64,000 bases of DNA from Hyphomonadaceae bacterium. Lineage in GTDB: Bacteria > Pseudomonadota > Alphaproteobacteria > Caulobacterales > Aquidulcibacteraceae. Position 1 is the stretch's first letter; each line of letters opens with the position of its first letter. The notes beneath the pieces are model-generated. The model saw nothing but the letters and a program-made list of their open reading frames with translations, did not search any database and was not told the DNA's origin. The position numbers were made by a program, and so were the translations under genes. Below are positions 9,515 to 16,824 of the stretch, piece by piece. Location: NCBI GenBank assembly GCA_019753105.1, contig JAIELJ010000006.1, positions 1 to 64,000 on the forward strand, in the 5' to 3' direction.

Positions 9515-10240
9515 ATGCCCATGAGCACCACCCTCGACCCCGCCGAGATCGCCAAATTCAGTGCGCTTGCGGCTGAATGGTGGAATCCGAATGGGCCGTT
9601 TGGCGGCCTGCATCGGATGAACCCGGTGCGGCTCCAATACGTGCGTGAACTTGCGGAGCGGCACTTCGGCGGACGTGGACGCTCTCCGCTGAAGGGCGTG
9701 CGGACTTTGGACCTGGGTTGCGGCGGCGGCTTGGTCTCGGCGCCGCTGGCGCGCATGGGCGCGGATCTGACCGCGATCGATGCTTCGGAAGAAGCGATCG
9801 GCGCGGCGCGCACGTACGCAGAGCAAGCCGGGCTGGACATTCACTTTGAGTGCACGACGGCGGAAGCGCTGGCCGCGCGGGGCGAGATGTTCCAGTTGGT
9901 GACGGCGCTGGAGATCATCGAGCACGTCGCCGATGTGCGTGCTTTCTTGGAAGCGGCGACGGCGTTGGTAGCGCCGGGCGGGCTGATCGTGCTCTCCACC
10001 ATCAACCGCACGCAAAAAGCGCGCGCACTGGCGATCGTTGGCGCGGAGCGGATTTTGAAATGGGCGCCGGAGGGTGCACATGATTACGACAAGCTCGTCA
10101 CGCCGGACGAAATCCGCTCGGGCGCGCCGTCGATCAAATGGTACGAGCCGATTGGCGTGACCTACCAGCCGCTCGGCCAAGGCTGGGCGCTCTCGCACGA
10201 TGTTGATGTGAACTACATGATGGCGGGGGAGCGGGGCTGA
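9515..10240 (+). CDS. ubiG: Ubiquinone biosynthesis O-methyltransferase UbiG
   Basis: UbiG performs both O-methylation steps of ubiquinone synthesis using SAM. The 241-residue protein starts with the typical DPAEIAKFSALAAEWWNPNGPFGGLHRMNPVR segment of this family. Motif I follows (LDLGCGGGLVSAPLARMGA), then the acidic loop IDASEEAIGAA and the post-I region (EIIEHVADVRAFLEAA). A second ATG six bases downstream (MSTTLDP) is an equally good start. It is transcribed alone, divergent from lysC, and ends 13 bp from the convergent cupin gene. Together with coq7 at 14782 it covers late ubiquinone synthesis. Confidence 0.95.
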   Translation: MPMSTTLDPAEIAKFSALAAEWWNPNGPFGGLHRMNPVRLQYVRELAERHFGGRGRSPLKGVRTLDLGCGGGLVSAPLARMGADLTAIDASEEAIGAARTYAEQAGLDIHFECTTAEALAARGEMFQLVTALEIIEHVADVRAFLEAATALVAPGGLIVLSTINRTQKARALAIVGAERILKWAPEGAHDYDKLVTPDEIRSGAPSIKWYEPIGVTYQPLGQGWALSHDVDVNYMMAGERG

Positions 10241-10253
10241 ACACGCCGCTCCG

Positions 10254-10991
10254 CTATTTCAGCTCAATCTCTACCAGTTCGATCGTTTCCGTTCCGCTGT
10301 TGCGGAGCGCGCGCGTTGAGCCGCTGCTCTGCATCGCGAAATCCCCCGCTTGCACCAACAATGTTTGATCGGGCACGCCCGCCGTTGTTGTCGTCAGCAA
10401 ACCACCGCGCACGACAACACGGAGACCTTCGCCTCCTTGCGAAATACTGGGAACGAATTGGCCCGGCGCCAGGATCAGCCTCCATGCACGCATGCGCTCA
10501 TTATCCACGATCTGCTCGTACTGCGGCGCGGCCTCGCGCGATGAGACTGCGTCGCCCGCAGGATTGGCTCGGCGAAGCTCTACGACGATGAAATGGGATG
10601 GACCTTCATCGCCATTGACTATGCGATGCACGCGAGGCTCTGCGCCAATTGCGTTGTAACCGGCAGTTCCAACCGCAACTGACGGTGTCGCGGTGAGTGG
10701 TTGACCCGGCCTCTGGCAACTCGATGACGCGGACTGAATAACAACATAGAAGATGTCGCGGTAATGCGTATGAAATCCCGAATCTCCGCCTGGTGGATAT
10801 CGATTGCTCAGCACCGCGAAGTCTTCGTTGGCGAACATGAGTTGGTGAAAGGACGCCTGCTCAACGGGCGGCGCCGTTATGTCCGCGTTTTCTCTTGGCA
10901 CCTGTTGGGCATACGCACAGGCTGAAAACACCAGGATCAGCGGGAGCGCCCAGAACTTCTTGAAAACGCCTGATCCCATTTTCGCCCCCAA
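10254..10991 (-). CDS. Secreted double-cupin-like protein of unknown function
   Basis: The 245-residue protein begins with a basic stretch and a hydrophobic signal segment (FKKFWALPLILVFSACAYA), probably cleaved after ACAYA; a lipobox reading at FSAC is possible but imperfect. Two beta-rich, cupin-like halves follow. The first contains GGDSGFHTHYRDIFYVVI with candidate metal-binding histidines. The second (LAPGQFVPSISQGGEGLRVVV) has lost them. It is probably periplasmic. No substrate can be proposed. It is separated from DUF1178 by 10 bp and may be the last gene of that run. Confidence 0.7.
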   Translation of the reverse strand: MGAKMGSGVFKKFWALPLILVFSACAYAQQVPRENADITAPPVEQASFHQLMFANEDFAVLSNRYPPGGDSGFHTHYRDIFYVVIQSASSSCQRPGQPLTATPSVAVGTAGYNAIGAEPRVHRIVNGDEGPSHFIVVELRRANPAGDAVSSREAAPQYEQIVDNERMRAWRLILAPGQFVPSISQGGEGLRVVVRGGLLTTTTAGVPDQTLLVQAGDFAMQSSGSTRALRNSGTETIELVEIELK

Positions 10992-11001
10992 TGTGTTCCG
11001 A

Positions 11002-11427
11002 CTAATTCAGCTTCTTCGGCGGGGTCGGCGCGAGCACTGGCGGCAGCGGTGAGGCTGGCACGCCCTCTTCTTCCAAAGCTTTCGCTTCTTCCGGCGTTGT
11101 CTCGCCCCAGATCGCGCGTTCTTCGGTTTCGCCGGCGTGCATTTTGCGGGCTTCGTCGGCGAACTTGTCGCCGACATAGTCGAAATTGTCCTTGATGTGC
11201 TCGCGTACTTTCGCTGCCATCGCCATGGCGATGGCGCGTTCCTTGCGCGCTTCGGTTTTGCGGCTGGTGCGCACGGCGGGTGCCATCGGCGCTTTCTCGA
11301 CGTGCTTGGAGCCGCAATGCGGGCATTCGACTAAGCCGGCTTCGGCTTGCTTGTCGTAATCGGCGATCGAACCGAACCAGGCTTCGAACTCATCGCCATT
11401 ATCGCAGCGCAAATCGTAGCGGATCAT
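11002..11427 (-). CDS. DUF1178 family zinc-ribbon protein
   Basis: The 141-residue protein starts MIRYDLRCDNGDEFEAWFGS and carries CPHCGSKHVEK, the zinc-ribbon-like pair of the DUF1178 family, followed by a charged helical tail (ERAIWGETTPEEAKALEEEG). The family is common in proteobacteria and has no assigned function. I chose the ATG at 11427 because it overlaps the stop of the upstream nitrilase gene in an ATGA arrangement; the longer frame adds ten residues without homology character. This gene, the amidase and grxC form one coupled string. Confidence 0.88.
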   Translation of the reverse strand: MIRYDLRCDNGDEFEAWFGSIADYDKQAEAGLVECPHCGSKHVEKAPMAPAVRTSRKTEARKERAIAMAMAAKVREHIKDNFDYVGDKFADEARKMHAGETEERAIWGETTPEEAKALEEEGVPASPLPPVLAPTPPKKLN

Positions 11428-12254
11428 GGCGCTTCGAACGGATTGCCGCCGGCCCAAGCGGGGATTTTCGCGCGCGCATCGGCGACTTGATCGAGATCGA
11501 GATCGGCGACGATGTAGCCCGGCTCATCGTGATCTAGCTTCGCGAGCACCTTACCCCACGGATCGATGATCACCGAGTGGCCCCACGTGGCGCGGCCATC
11601 TTCGTGGCGGCCGCCTTGTGCGGGCGCGATGACGAAGCAATGCGTTTCGATCGCGCGCGCGCGCAGCAGCGTTTCCCAATGCGCTTGGCCGGTCGTCACC
11701 GTGAACGCGGCGGGCACCGCGATGATCTCGGCCCCGGCGCGAGCGAGCGTGCTGTAAAGTGGCGGGAAGCGCACGTCATAGCAGATGGTGAGGCCGAGCT
11801 TGGCGCCCATTGGTCCTTCGACGATGACGGCTTTGTGCCCACCCTCGAACGTATCGCTTTCACGGTATTGCTCGGCGCCGCTCAGCGTCACGTCGAAGAG
11901 ATTGATCTTGTCGTAAGTGGCGACGACTTTGCCGTCCGGCGAAAACAAGAATGAGCGGTTGAACACTTTGCCTGTCGGTGCGCCGACAGAGCCTGAGCCA
12001 AGCAACAGCCACACGCCGAGTTCGGAAGCCGCCGCCCCCCATGCTTTGATCTCGCGCTCAATCTCGGCGGAGCTGATCGTCTTCAGCATCCGCTCTTTAT
12101 CGCGATCGAGCACCATTGTGCATTCGGGCGTGGCGATCAGGCGCGCGCCGGCGGATGCGGCTTCGCGCAGAAACGGCATCGCATGCGCGCGGTTGGCGGC
12201 CGGCTCGATGCCAGAGCGCAGTTGAACAGCAGCAGCGCGGAGCTTCCGCATCAC
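11424..12254 (-). CDS. Carbon-nitrogen hydrolase (Nit1-like amidase)
   Basis: This 276-residue nitrilase-superfamily enzyme has the Glu-Lys-Cys triad: Glu in IATPECTMVLDRD, Lys in ATYDKINLFDV and Cys in LTICYDVRFPPLYS. The pattern resembles the Nit1/Nit2 branch, whose studied members hydrolyse deaminated glutathione or omega-amides, so a repair role is plausible but inferred. Linkage to glutaredoxin is consistent with glutathione-related housekeeping. The translation may begin at GTG 12254 or at the adjacent ATG 12251; both overlap the grxC stop codon. The 3' end overlaps the DUF1178 start. Confidence 0.92.
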   Translation of the reverse strand: MMRKLRAAAVQLRSGIEPAANRAHAMPFLREAASAGARLIATPECTMVLDRDKERMLKTISSAEIEREIKAWGAAASELGVWLLLGSGSVGAPTGKVFNRSFLFSPDGKVVATYDKINLFDVTLSGAEQYRESDTFEGGHKAVIVEGPMGAKLGLTICYDVRFPPLYSTLARAGAEIIAVPAAFTVTTGQAHWETLLRARAIETHCFVIAPAQGGRHEDGRATWGHSVIIDPWGKVLAKLDHDEPGYIVADLDLDQVADARAKIPAWAGGNPFEAP

Positions 12255-12508
12255 GTCCCCATCAGCAGCGGATCGAGGCCGCCGCGTTGTTCGAGCGCGT
12301 GCAGGTCGTCACAGCCCCCGACATGTACGTCGCCCACGAAAATCTGCGGAAACGTCCAACGCCCTGAGCGCTGTACCATTTCCTGGCGTTTGTCCGGACA
12401 GCCGGTGGCGTCGATCTCCACCACCTTAGCGCCTTTGCGCTCAAGCAGAGAGATCGCCCGGGTGCAGTACGGGCAGAAGGCACGGGTGTAGACGGTTACA
12501 GGCGCCAT
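12251..12508 (-). CDS. grxC: Glutaredoxin 3
   Basis: This 85-residue dithiol glutaredoxin carries the CPYC active site at residues 12-15 (YTRAFCPYCTRAISLLERKG). The cis-proline TFPQIFVGDVHVGGCDDL segment binds glutathione. It reduces protein disulfides and glutathione mixed disulfides in the cytoplasm. The length and motif match the GrxC class rather than monothiol glutaredoxins (CGFS). The stop overlaps the amidase start, and the start is 15 bp after comF, giving an apparent comF-grxC-nit-DUF1178 operon. Confidence 0.95.
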   Translation of the reverse strand: MAPVTVYTRAFCPYCTRAISLLERKGAKVVEIDATGCPDKRQEMVQRSGRWTFPQIFVGDVHVGGCDDLHALEQRGGLDPLLMGT

Positions 12509-12523
12509 ATCCGACTCATGATG

Positions 12524-13285
12524 TCAGATAGAAATATCAACGGGTCGGACAACACGCGCCAGGGTCACTGCATGCACTTCTGCAGCGCCAGCTTTACGCA
12601 ATGCACGGGCGCACGCTTCGAGAGTCGCCCCGGTGGTGAAAACATCATCCACAACAAGGATGATTTTGCCCTCGAACCGGCCTGTCGCCTTGATCGCGCC
12701 GCCGACGTTCCGGCGACGTTCCGAGGCTGAGAGCCCAGCCTGGCTCTTGCGGCGCTTCACGCGGGCAAGCGCGCCCGGTTTCCAGCGTTTGCCGTGGGCC
12801 TCCGCAATGGCTTGGGTTAGCCAGGCGGCTTGGTTGAAGCTGCGGACGGCTAGGCGCGTCCAGTGCATCGGAGCGGGTGTGAGGAAGTCGGCTCTGACCA
12901 AATTCTCGCCCGTGGCGGCAGCCATCCAGCGGGCAAAGACTGGGAGGCCATCGCGGCGGCCGCCCCGCTTTAGATCGAGGATGAGGCGGCGGGCGTGGTC
13001 ATCGTAGGCCAGTGCAGCGCGCGCAGTATCGTAAGCCGGTTTGCGACCGGCGCAGGCGCCGCAGACCATGCCGGGCCCGGCGTCATCCGGTAGCGGGAAG
13101 CCGCAGCGGCTGCATTGGGGATCGGAAAGGAATTTGAGGTCGTTCCAGAGCGCCGGTTCGATGACGCCGGGCCGGTCGACGATCTCCTCAGAGAGCAAGG
13201 AGCGCGGCGGCCAGATGATGTCGGACAGGCGCGAGATCACGCCACGTTTCCGAAACGCCCCTGTCACGCGATAGGATGAGTTCAT
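12524..13285 (-). CDS. ComF family phosphoribosyltransferase-like protein
   Basis: ComF-family proteins combine a zinc-finger-like N-terminus with a type I phosphoribosyltransferase fold. Here the finger is CSRCGFPLPDDAGPGMVCGAC, and the PRPP-binding loop is IILVVDDVFTTGATLEACARAL near the C-terminus. The enzyme reaction of the family is not settled; Gram-positive members act in DNA uptake. The ATG at 13285 overlaps the start codon of the divergent methyltransferase (shared CATG). The frame stays open upstream, but only as the antisense of that gene. About 253 residues. Confidence 0.88.
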   Translation of the reverse strand: MNSSYRVTGAFRKRGVISRLSDIIWPPRSLLSEEIVDRPGVIEPALWNDLKFLSDPQCSRCGFPLPDDAGPGMVCGACAGRKPAYDTARAALAYDDHARRLILDLKRGGRRDGLPVFARWMAAATGENLVRADFLTPAPMHWTRLAVRSFNQAAWLTQAIAEAHGKRWKPGALARVKRRKSQAGLSASERRRNVGGAIKATGRFEGKIILVVDDVFTTGATLEACARALRKAGAAEVHAVTLARVVRPVDISI

Positions 13286-14174
13286 GGCGTCCAACCCCAG
13301 ATTGATCGAGCCACGACTAGTGCGTGCGCGCAAGCGCCGGGCGGCGGCGGAGTTTCGCGACACGGCGTTTCTAGTGGCGCGGGTTGCGGCGGACTTGGCG
13401 GATCGGCTGGAGGCGATCCCGCGGCGGTTTGAGCGCGTGTTAGTGCTGGGCGGCGGCGGATTGTTTGGCGATGAGCTGCGCGGGCGACCAGAATTGGCGG
13501 CGCGGATTGGCGAGGTGATTGAGGCGGACGTCGCTAGTGGCGGCGTTGTCGTTGATCCGGAGCTCTTGCCGTTTGGCGATGGCGCGCTTGATCTGATCAT
13601 CTCGCCGCTTGTGCTGCACGCGGTGAATGATGTGCCGGGCGTGCTTGTGCAGATGCGGCTGGCGCTGCGACCGGACGGCTTGCTGCTGGCGTCGCTGTTT
13701 GGCGGCGAGACGTTGAACGAGCTGCGGCTCTCTCTGCTTGAGGCTGAGGAAGAATTGCTGGGCGGGGCCGGCGCGCGGGTTTTGCCGTTTGCGGATTTGC
13801 AGGCCGCAGCTGGGCTGTTGCAGCGGACTGGCTTTGCGTTGCCAGCGGCGGATCGCGATGTCGTGACAGTGCGCTATGGCGAGCCGATGCGGCTACTGGC
13901 GGATCTGCGCGGCATGGGCGAGACGGCGGCGCTGGCGGAGCGGCATCCTCGCAATTTGAGCCGGCGCATTTTGGCCAGGGCGTTTGAAATTTATCGCGCG
14001 CGGTTCTCGGATGAGGAAGGTCGCCTGCGCGCAACGTTTGAAATCATCACGCTGACCGGCTGGGCGCCACATGAGAGCCAGCAGAAACCGCTGAAGCCTG
14101 GAAGCGCCAAGACGCGGTTGGCGGATGCATTGGGCGTGACTGAAAAAAGCGCTGGCGAAAAAGCTGGCGACTAG
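13284..14174 (+). CDS. SAM-dependent methyltransferase, NDUFAF5/BioC-like
   Basis: The 296-residue protein begins PRLIEPRLVRARKRRAAAEF and has an SAM-binding core (RVLVLGGGGLFGDELRG, then LPFGDGALDLIISPLVLHAVND). This arrangement matches alphaproteobacterial relatives of mitochondrial NDUFAF5, which hydroxylates or modifies an arginine of complex I; the same fold occurs in BioC. The actual reaction here is not provable from sequence. The gene is packed between two opposing genes: its ATG lies in a CATG that is also the comF start, and its TAG lies in a CTAG that is also the stop of the GNAT gene. Confidence 0.82.
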   Translation: MASNPRLIEPRLVRARKRRAAAEFRDTAFLVARVAADLADRLEAIPRRFERVLVLGGGGLFGDELRGRPELAARIGEVIEADVASGGVVVDPELLPFGDGALDLIISPLVLHAVNDVPGVLVQMRLALRPDGLLLASLFGGETLNELRLSLLEAEEELLGGAGARVLPFADLQAAAGLLQRTGFALPAADRDVVTVRYGEPMRLLADLRGMGETAALAERHPRNLSRRILARAFEIYRARFSDEEGRLRATFEIITLTGWAPHESQQKPLKPGSAKTRLADALGVTEKSAGEKAGD

Positions 14175-14785
14175 CGTGGTTCGCGGAACATCGTACGCAT
14201 ATGCAAGCCAGAAAGCTTGAACTCGCCGCTGATCCCGAAGCCGTAGCGTTGGTAAAGCGCAACATTGCGTTCGGTGGACGCCTCCAAATAGGCGGGGATA
14301 CCGGCCGCATCGAGCGGCGCGAGCGTGTGTTTCAAAATCGCCGAACCAACGCCGCGGCCTTGTGCTTCTGGCGCTACGCCCAGAAAGACCAGATGCGCAT
14401 GCGGCACGCTTGGGTGCAGCGTGGCGAGTTGGCGGCCAAGTGCGGTCGCTCTGCGCATGCCTTTTACGCCGGCTACGCCGAACAAAAGCGGCGTCAGCAT
14501 CAACTCACGCAACGGCGGCAGATCGAAAGCTTTGTCGCCCGGATTGAGCCAGATCGCTGCGCCGAGCGGCGCGGCGCCATCTTCAGCGAGATAAAGCTGG
14601 CGGTTGGCATGGACGACGTCGCGGACGGCGGCGTCAAAAAAGCTTTTGCGCGCGCGGGTCTTTGAAGCGCCCTGCTTTAGCCAGTAGTTGAGGCCGTCTT
14701 CATCTACGAATGCATCGGTCAGGACACGCGACGCGATGTCTTTCTCGTCGTCACGCGCTAAGCGCACGCCGGGCGGCGCGCTCAT
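14171..14785 (-). CDS. GNAT family N-acetyltransferase
   Basis: The 204-residue protein has a GNAT fold with the acetyl-CoA pyrophosphate-binding segment LVFLGVAPEAQGRGVGSAILKHTL (Q/RxxGxG/A motif) and the C-terminal NVALYQRYGFGISGEFKL strand. Substrate unknown. I chose the ATG at 14785 (MSAPPGVRLARDDEKD) because it overlaps the coq7 stop in an ATGA arrangement; the longer frame runs into coq7. The stop codon overlaps that of the convergent methyltransferase in a CTAG. It is the last gene of the dsbB-coq7-GNAT string. Confidence 0.9.
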   Translation of the reverse strand: MSAPPGVRLARDDEKDIASRVLTDAFVDEDGLNYWLKQGASKTRARKSFFDAAVRDVVHANRQLYLAEDGAAPLGAAIWLNPGDKAFDLPPLRELMLTPLLFGVAGVKGMRRATALGRQLATLHPSVPHAHLVFLGVAPEAQGRGVGSAILKHTLAPLDAAGIPAYLEASTERNVALYQRYGFGISGEFKLSGLHMRTMFREPR

Positions 14786-15342
14786 ATTTTTTCCGAGATA
14801 CGGATCGCGGCGCGGCAACCAAACTTGATCACCGCCGATAGCACTGGGTAGCCCGGCGCACTACGCGCGCCTTCGCTGATCGCGGTCTCTTTGTGCGCGA
14901 TTTCTTCTTCACGGAAGCGATCGACGATGTGCTTCAGTTCGTTGTCAACGCTGCGCAATTCTTCGCCCTGCTGGCCGTAATGCTCTTCGATGACGTCCTC
15001 TACGGCTTCGGTGCAGGCGTGTGCTGCTTTTTCGCCGAGCAATGCTGTGGCCGCGCCTAACCCAAAACCAGCCACACGCCAGACAGGCGCCATGAGCGTC
15101 GGACGGACTTGGCGTTCGGCGATGAGGCGATCGAAGGTCGCGAGGTGTTCCTGCTCGCCCTCTTCCATCTCGGCGATCAATCGCGCCGCATGCGCCTTGC
15201 CTTCGATGCGATCGAACACGGCGCGCTGACCGCGATAGATTTGCACCGCGCCGTATTCGCCGGCGTGATCGACGCGGATCATTTCAGCTAAGCGGCGCTC
15301 GCTGACGGTGACGCCCGGCATTGGCGGCGTGGTGCGGCTCAT
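14782..15342 (-). CDS. coq7: 3-demethoxyubiquinol 3-hydroxylase (COQ7 family)
   Basis: This 186-residue di-iron monooxygenase performs the C5/C6 ring hydroxylation late in ubiquinone synthesis. The carboxylate-bridged iron ligands are visible in EMIRVDHAGEYGAVQIYRGQ, in EMEEGEQEHLATF and in the C-terminal FREEEIAHKETA. COQ7 replaces the flavin enzyme UbiF in most alphaproteobacteria. Its stop overlaps the GNAT start and its own start overlaps the dsbB stop (both ATGA), so dsbB, coq7 and the GNAT are translationally linked. ubiG, 4.5 kb away, acts immediately after it. Confidence 0.96.
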   Translation of the reverse strand: MSRTTPPMPGVTVSERRLAEMIRVDHAGEYGAVQIYRGQRAVFDRIEGKAHAARLIAEMEEGEQEHLATFDRLIAERQVRPTLMAPVWRVAGFGLGAATALLGEKAAHACTEAVEDVIEEHYGQQGEELRSVDNELKHIVDRFREEEIAHKETAISEGARSAPGYPVLSAVIKFGCRAAIRISEKI

Positions 15343-15824
15343 GATTTACGCTCCGGCCAAAGCGCCACTGCGAAACTCGCCAGCGCCAATGCTAAAGAGA
15401 TAAGTGCGTTGTAGCCCGCCATCGAGATGCCGAGCAGCGTCCAGGCGGGATTGTCGCAGCTTGGGACTTCGAGTGGAGCGTTCACGTCGAAAGCGATGTC
15501 ATTCAGATCAACGTCGGCGGCTGCGCAGACATAATCGAATATGCCCTGCTCTACCCCCACATGGAACGCGGCCCGCGCGAAGCTGCCCAGCAGGATTAGA
15601 CCGAGAGCGATCGCGACAAGACGCGGGCGGTTGAACGGCGTGCGCTGGAGGATGAGAGCCAGCACCGACGCGCCGACGACGCCCCAATGCCAGTCGCGCT
15701 GCATCAGGCAGAGCGGGCAAGGCGCCAGGCCGCCGAAGCGCTCAAACGCGTGCGCCCCCGCAAGCAGCGCGCCGGAGGCGAGAAGCGTCAGGACTGGCCA
15801 GAAAGAGCGCAGGCGCGAAATCAT
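15339..15824 (-). CDS. dsbB: Disulfide bond formation protein B
   Basis: DsbB is an inner-membrane quinone reductase that reoxidises periplasmic DsbA. The 161-residue protein has four predicted membrane helices. The quinone-proximal CPLC pair is at residues 36-39 (GGLAPCPLCLMQRDWHW). The second periplasmic pair is formed by the cysteines in YVCAAADVDL and VPSCDNPAW. It is coupled to the ubiquinone gene coq7 by a 4-bp overlap, a sensible association because ubiquinone is the electron acceptor of DsbB. Confidence 0.92.
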   Translation of the reverse strand: MISRLRSFWPVLTLLASGALLAGAHAFERFGGLAPCPLCLMQRDWHWGVVGASVLALILQRTPFNRPRLVAIALGLILLGSFARAAFHVGVEQGIFDYVCAAADVDLNDIAFDVNAPLEVPSCDNPAWTLLGISMAGYNALISLALALASFAVALWPERKS

Positions 15825-15883
15825 GGAGGCATCCTAGCGCAGAAACTCAGGGCCGTTCTGCGGCAGCCCGCCGCGCCGGGAGC

Positions 15884-16546
15884 TTAGCCTTGGAAGAGAT
15901 TGAGCAGCCAGGGCGCGTGTTCGCTCAGCAAATCGACCGCGAACCCAGCGCCCATCACCAGGCCTGTGATCAAGACGCCGAGCGCCGTGAGCCATCCAAG
16001 AGCTATAAGGCTACCCAAAAGTGTGAGGAGCCCGTCGCGCTGGATGAGGCCGATTGAAGCCAGTGTCAGCGCAACCGAAGGGATAGTGTTGGTGATGGGC
16101 AGCATCACCGTGACTGCCGCTAACGCCATGATCAGACCGACCAGCCGTTCACCGATACCGGTCGCTAGCCAGCGCCAACGTGGGCGGGCGAATGTTTCGG
16201 TCCAACGCAAGCGCTTATCGGCGAAGCGGGCGATCGAAGAGATCCAACTCTTCTTCACGCGCGCGCGCATGAACCAGCCTGGCAGCCAGGGTTCGGAGCG
16301 ATTGATCACGACCTGGAGCGCGAGCAAGAAAATCGGGATCGCAATGATCTGCGCACCGGGCAAACCCGGCACCAAACATGGCAGCGCGAACAACAGAATG
16401 AGCAAGCCAAACGCGCGCTCGTCCAGCTGATCCACGATCTCGCTGACTGTCAGCCCGTCTGCGCCGGCTGCATCATCGATCTTTTGGAGAACGCCGATGA
16501 AACTCCGGCCAGGGTCGTCACGGACTTGATCGCTCGCCTGCGCCAC
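15884..16546 (-). CDS. ExoD family exopolysaccharide synthesis protein
   Basis: The 220-residue integral membrane protein matches the ExoD family: LTVSEIVDQLDERAFGLLILLFALPCLVPGLPGAQIIAIPIFLLALQ contains the conserved FxLLLLFALPNxxPxPPG-like signature and hydrophobic hairpins follow. ExoD was described in rhizobial exopolysaccharide production and alkali tolerance; its molecular activity is unknown. It is monocistronic here, with the tRNA-Leu gene 32 bp upstream on the same strand. Confidence 0.88.
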   Translation of the reverse strand: MAQASDQVRDDPGRSFIGVLQKIDDAAGADGLTVSEIVDQLDERAFGLLILLFALPCLVPGLPGAQIIAIPIFLLALQVVINRSEPWLPGWFMRARVKKSWISSIARFADKRLRWTETFARPRWRWLATGIGERLVGLIMALAAVTVMLPITNTIPSVALTLASIGLIQRDGLLTLLGSLIALGWLTALGVLITGLVMGAGFAVDLLSEHAPWLLNLFQG

Positions 16547-16578
16547 TCTGCACCCACTCTACTCTGCGCAGCGAAGGA

Positions 16579-16663
16579 TGGTGCCCCCGGTCGGAGTCGA
16601 ACCGACACACCTTGCGGTACCGGATTTTGAGTCCGGCGCGTCTACCAATTCCACCACAGGGGC
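16579..16663 (-). tRNA. tRNA-Leu(CAA)
   Basis: The reverse strand folds as a class II tRNA: 7-bp acceptor stem GCCCCTG/CGGGGGC, anticodon stem CCGGA/TCCGG with loop CTCAAAA (anticodon CAA), a long variable arm, T-arm GTCGG-TTCGACT-CCGAC, discriminator A and an encoded CCA at 16579-16581. The variable arm and discriminator fit leucine. It decodes UUG. Confidence 0.97.
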
Positions 16664-16824
16664 AACGAACACAATTTAGCGCGACAGCCTTGGCCTCTTC
16701 AAGGTTGGCGCGCCGACCGTGCAAGTCGATTTCGCCGCCGGAGGCCCCGTGGGGCTTCCAAAGACGAGGCGCTCAGGTATGAGGCGACGAAGCCGGTGTC
16801 AAATCGGTAGAGGGGGAAAAGCCG

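Noticed and set aside
10254-10991. Lipoprotein reading of the cupin signal (FSAC)
   Set aside because: The -3 residue is Phe, a poor lipobox; cleavage after ACAYA by signal peptidase I fits better.
13286-13600. Upstream 105-codon extension of the ComF-family gene
   Set aside because: It is antisense to the start of the methyltransferase gene and Ser/Arg-rich; the ATG in the shared CATG gives the normal family length.
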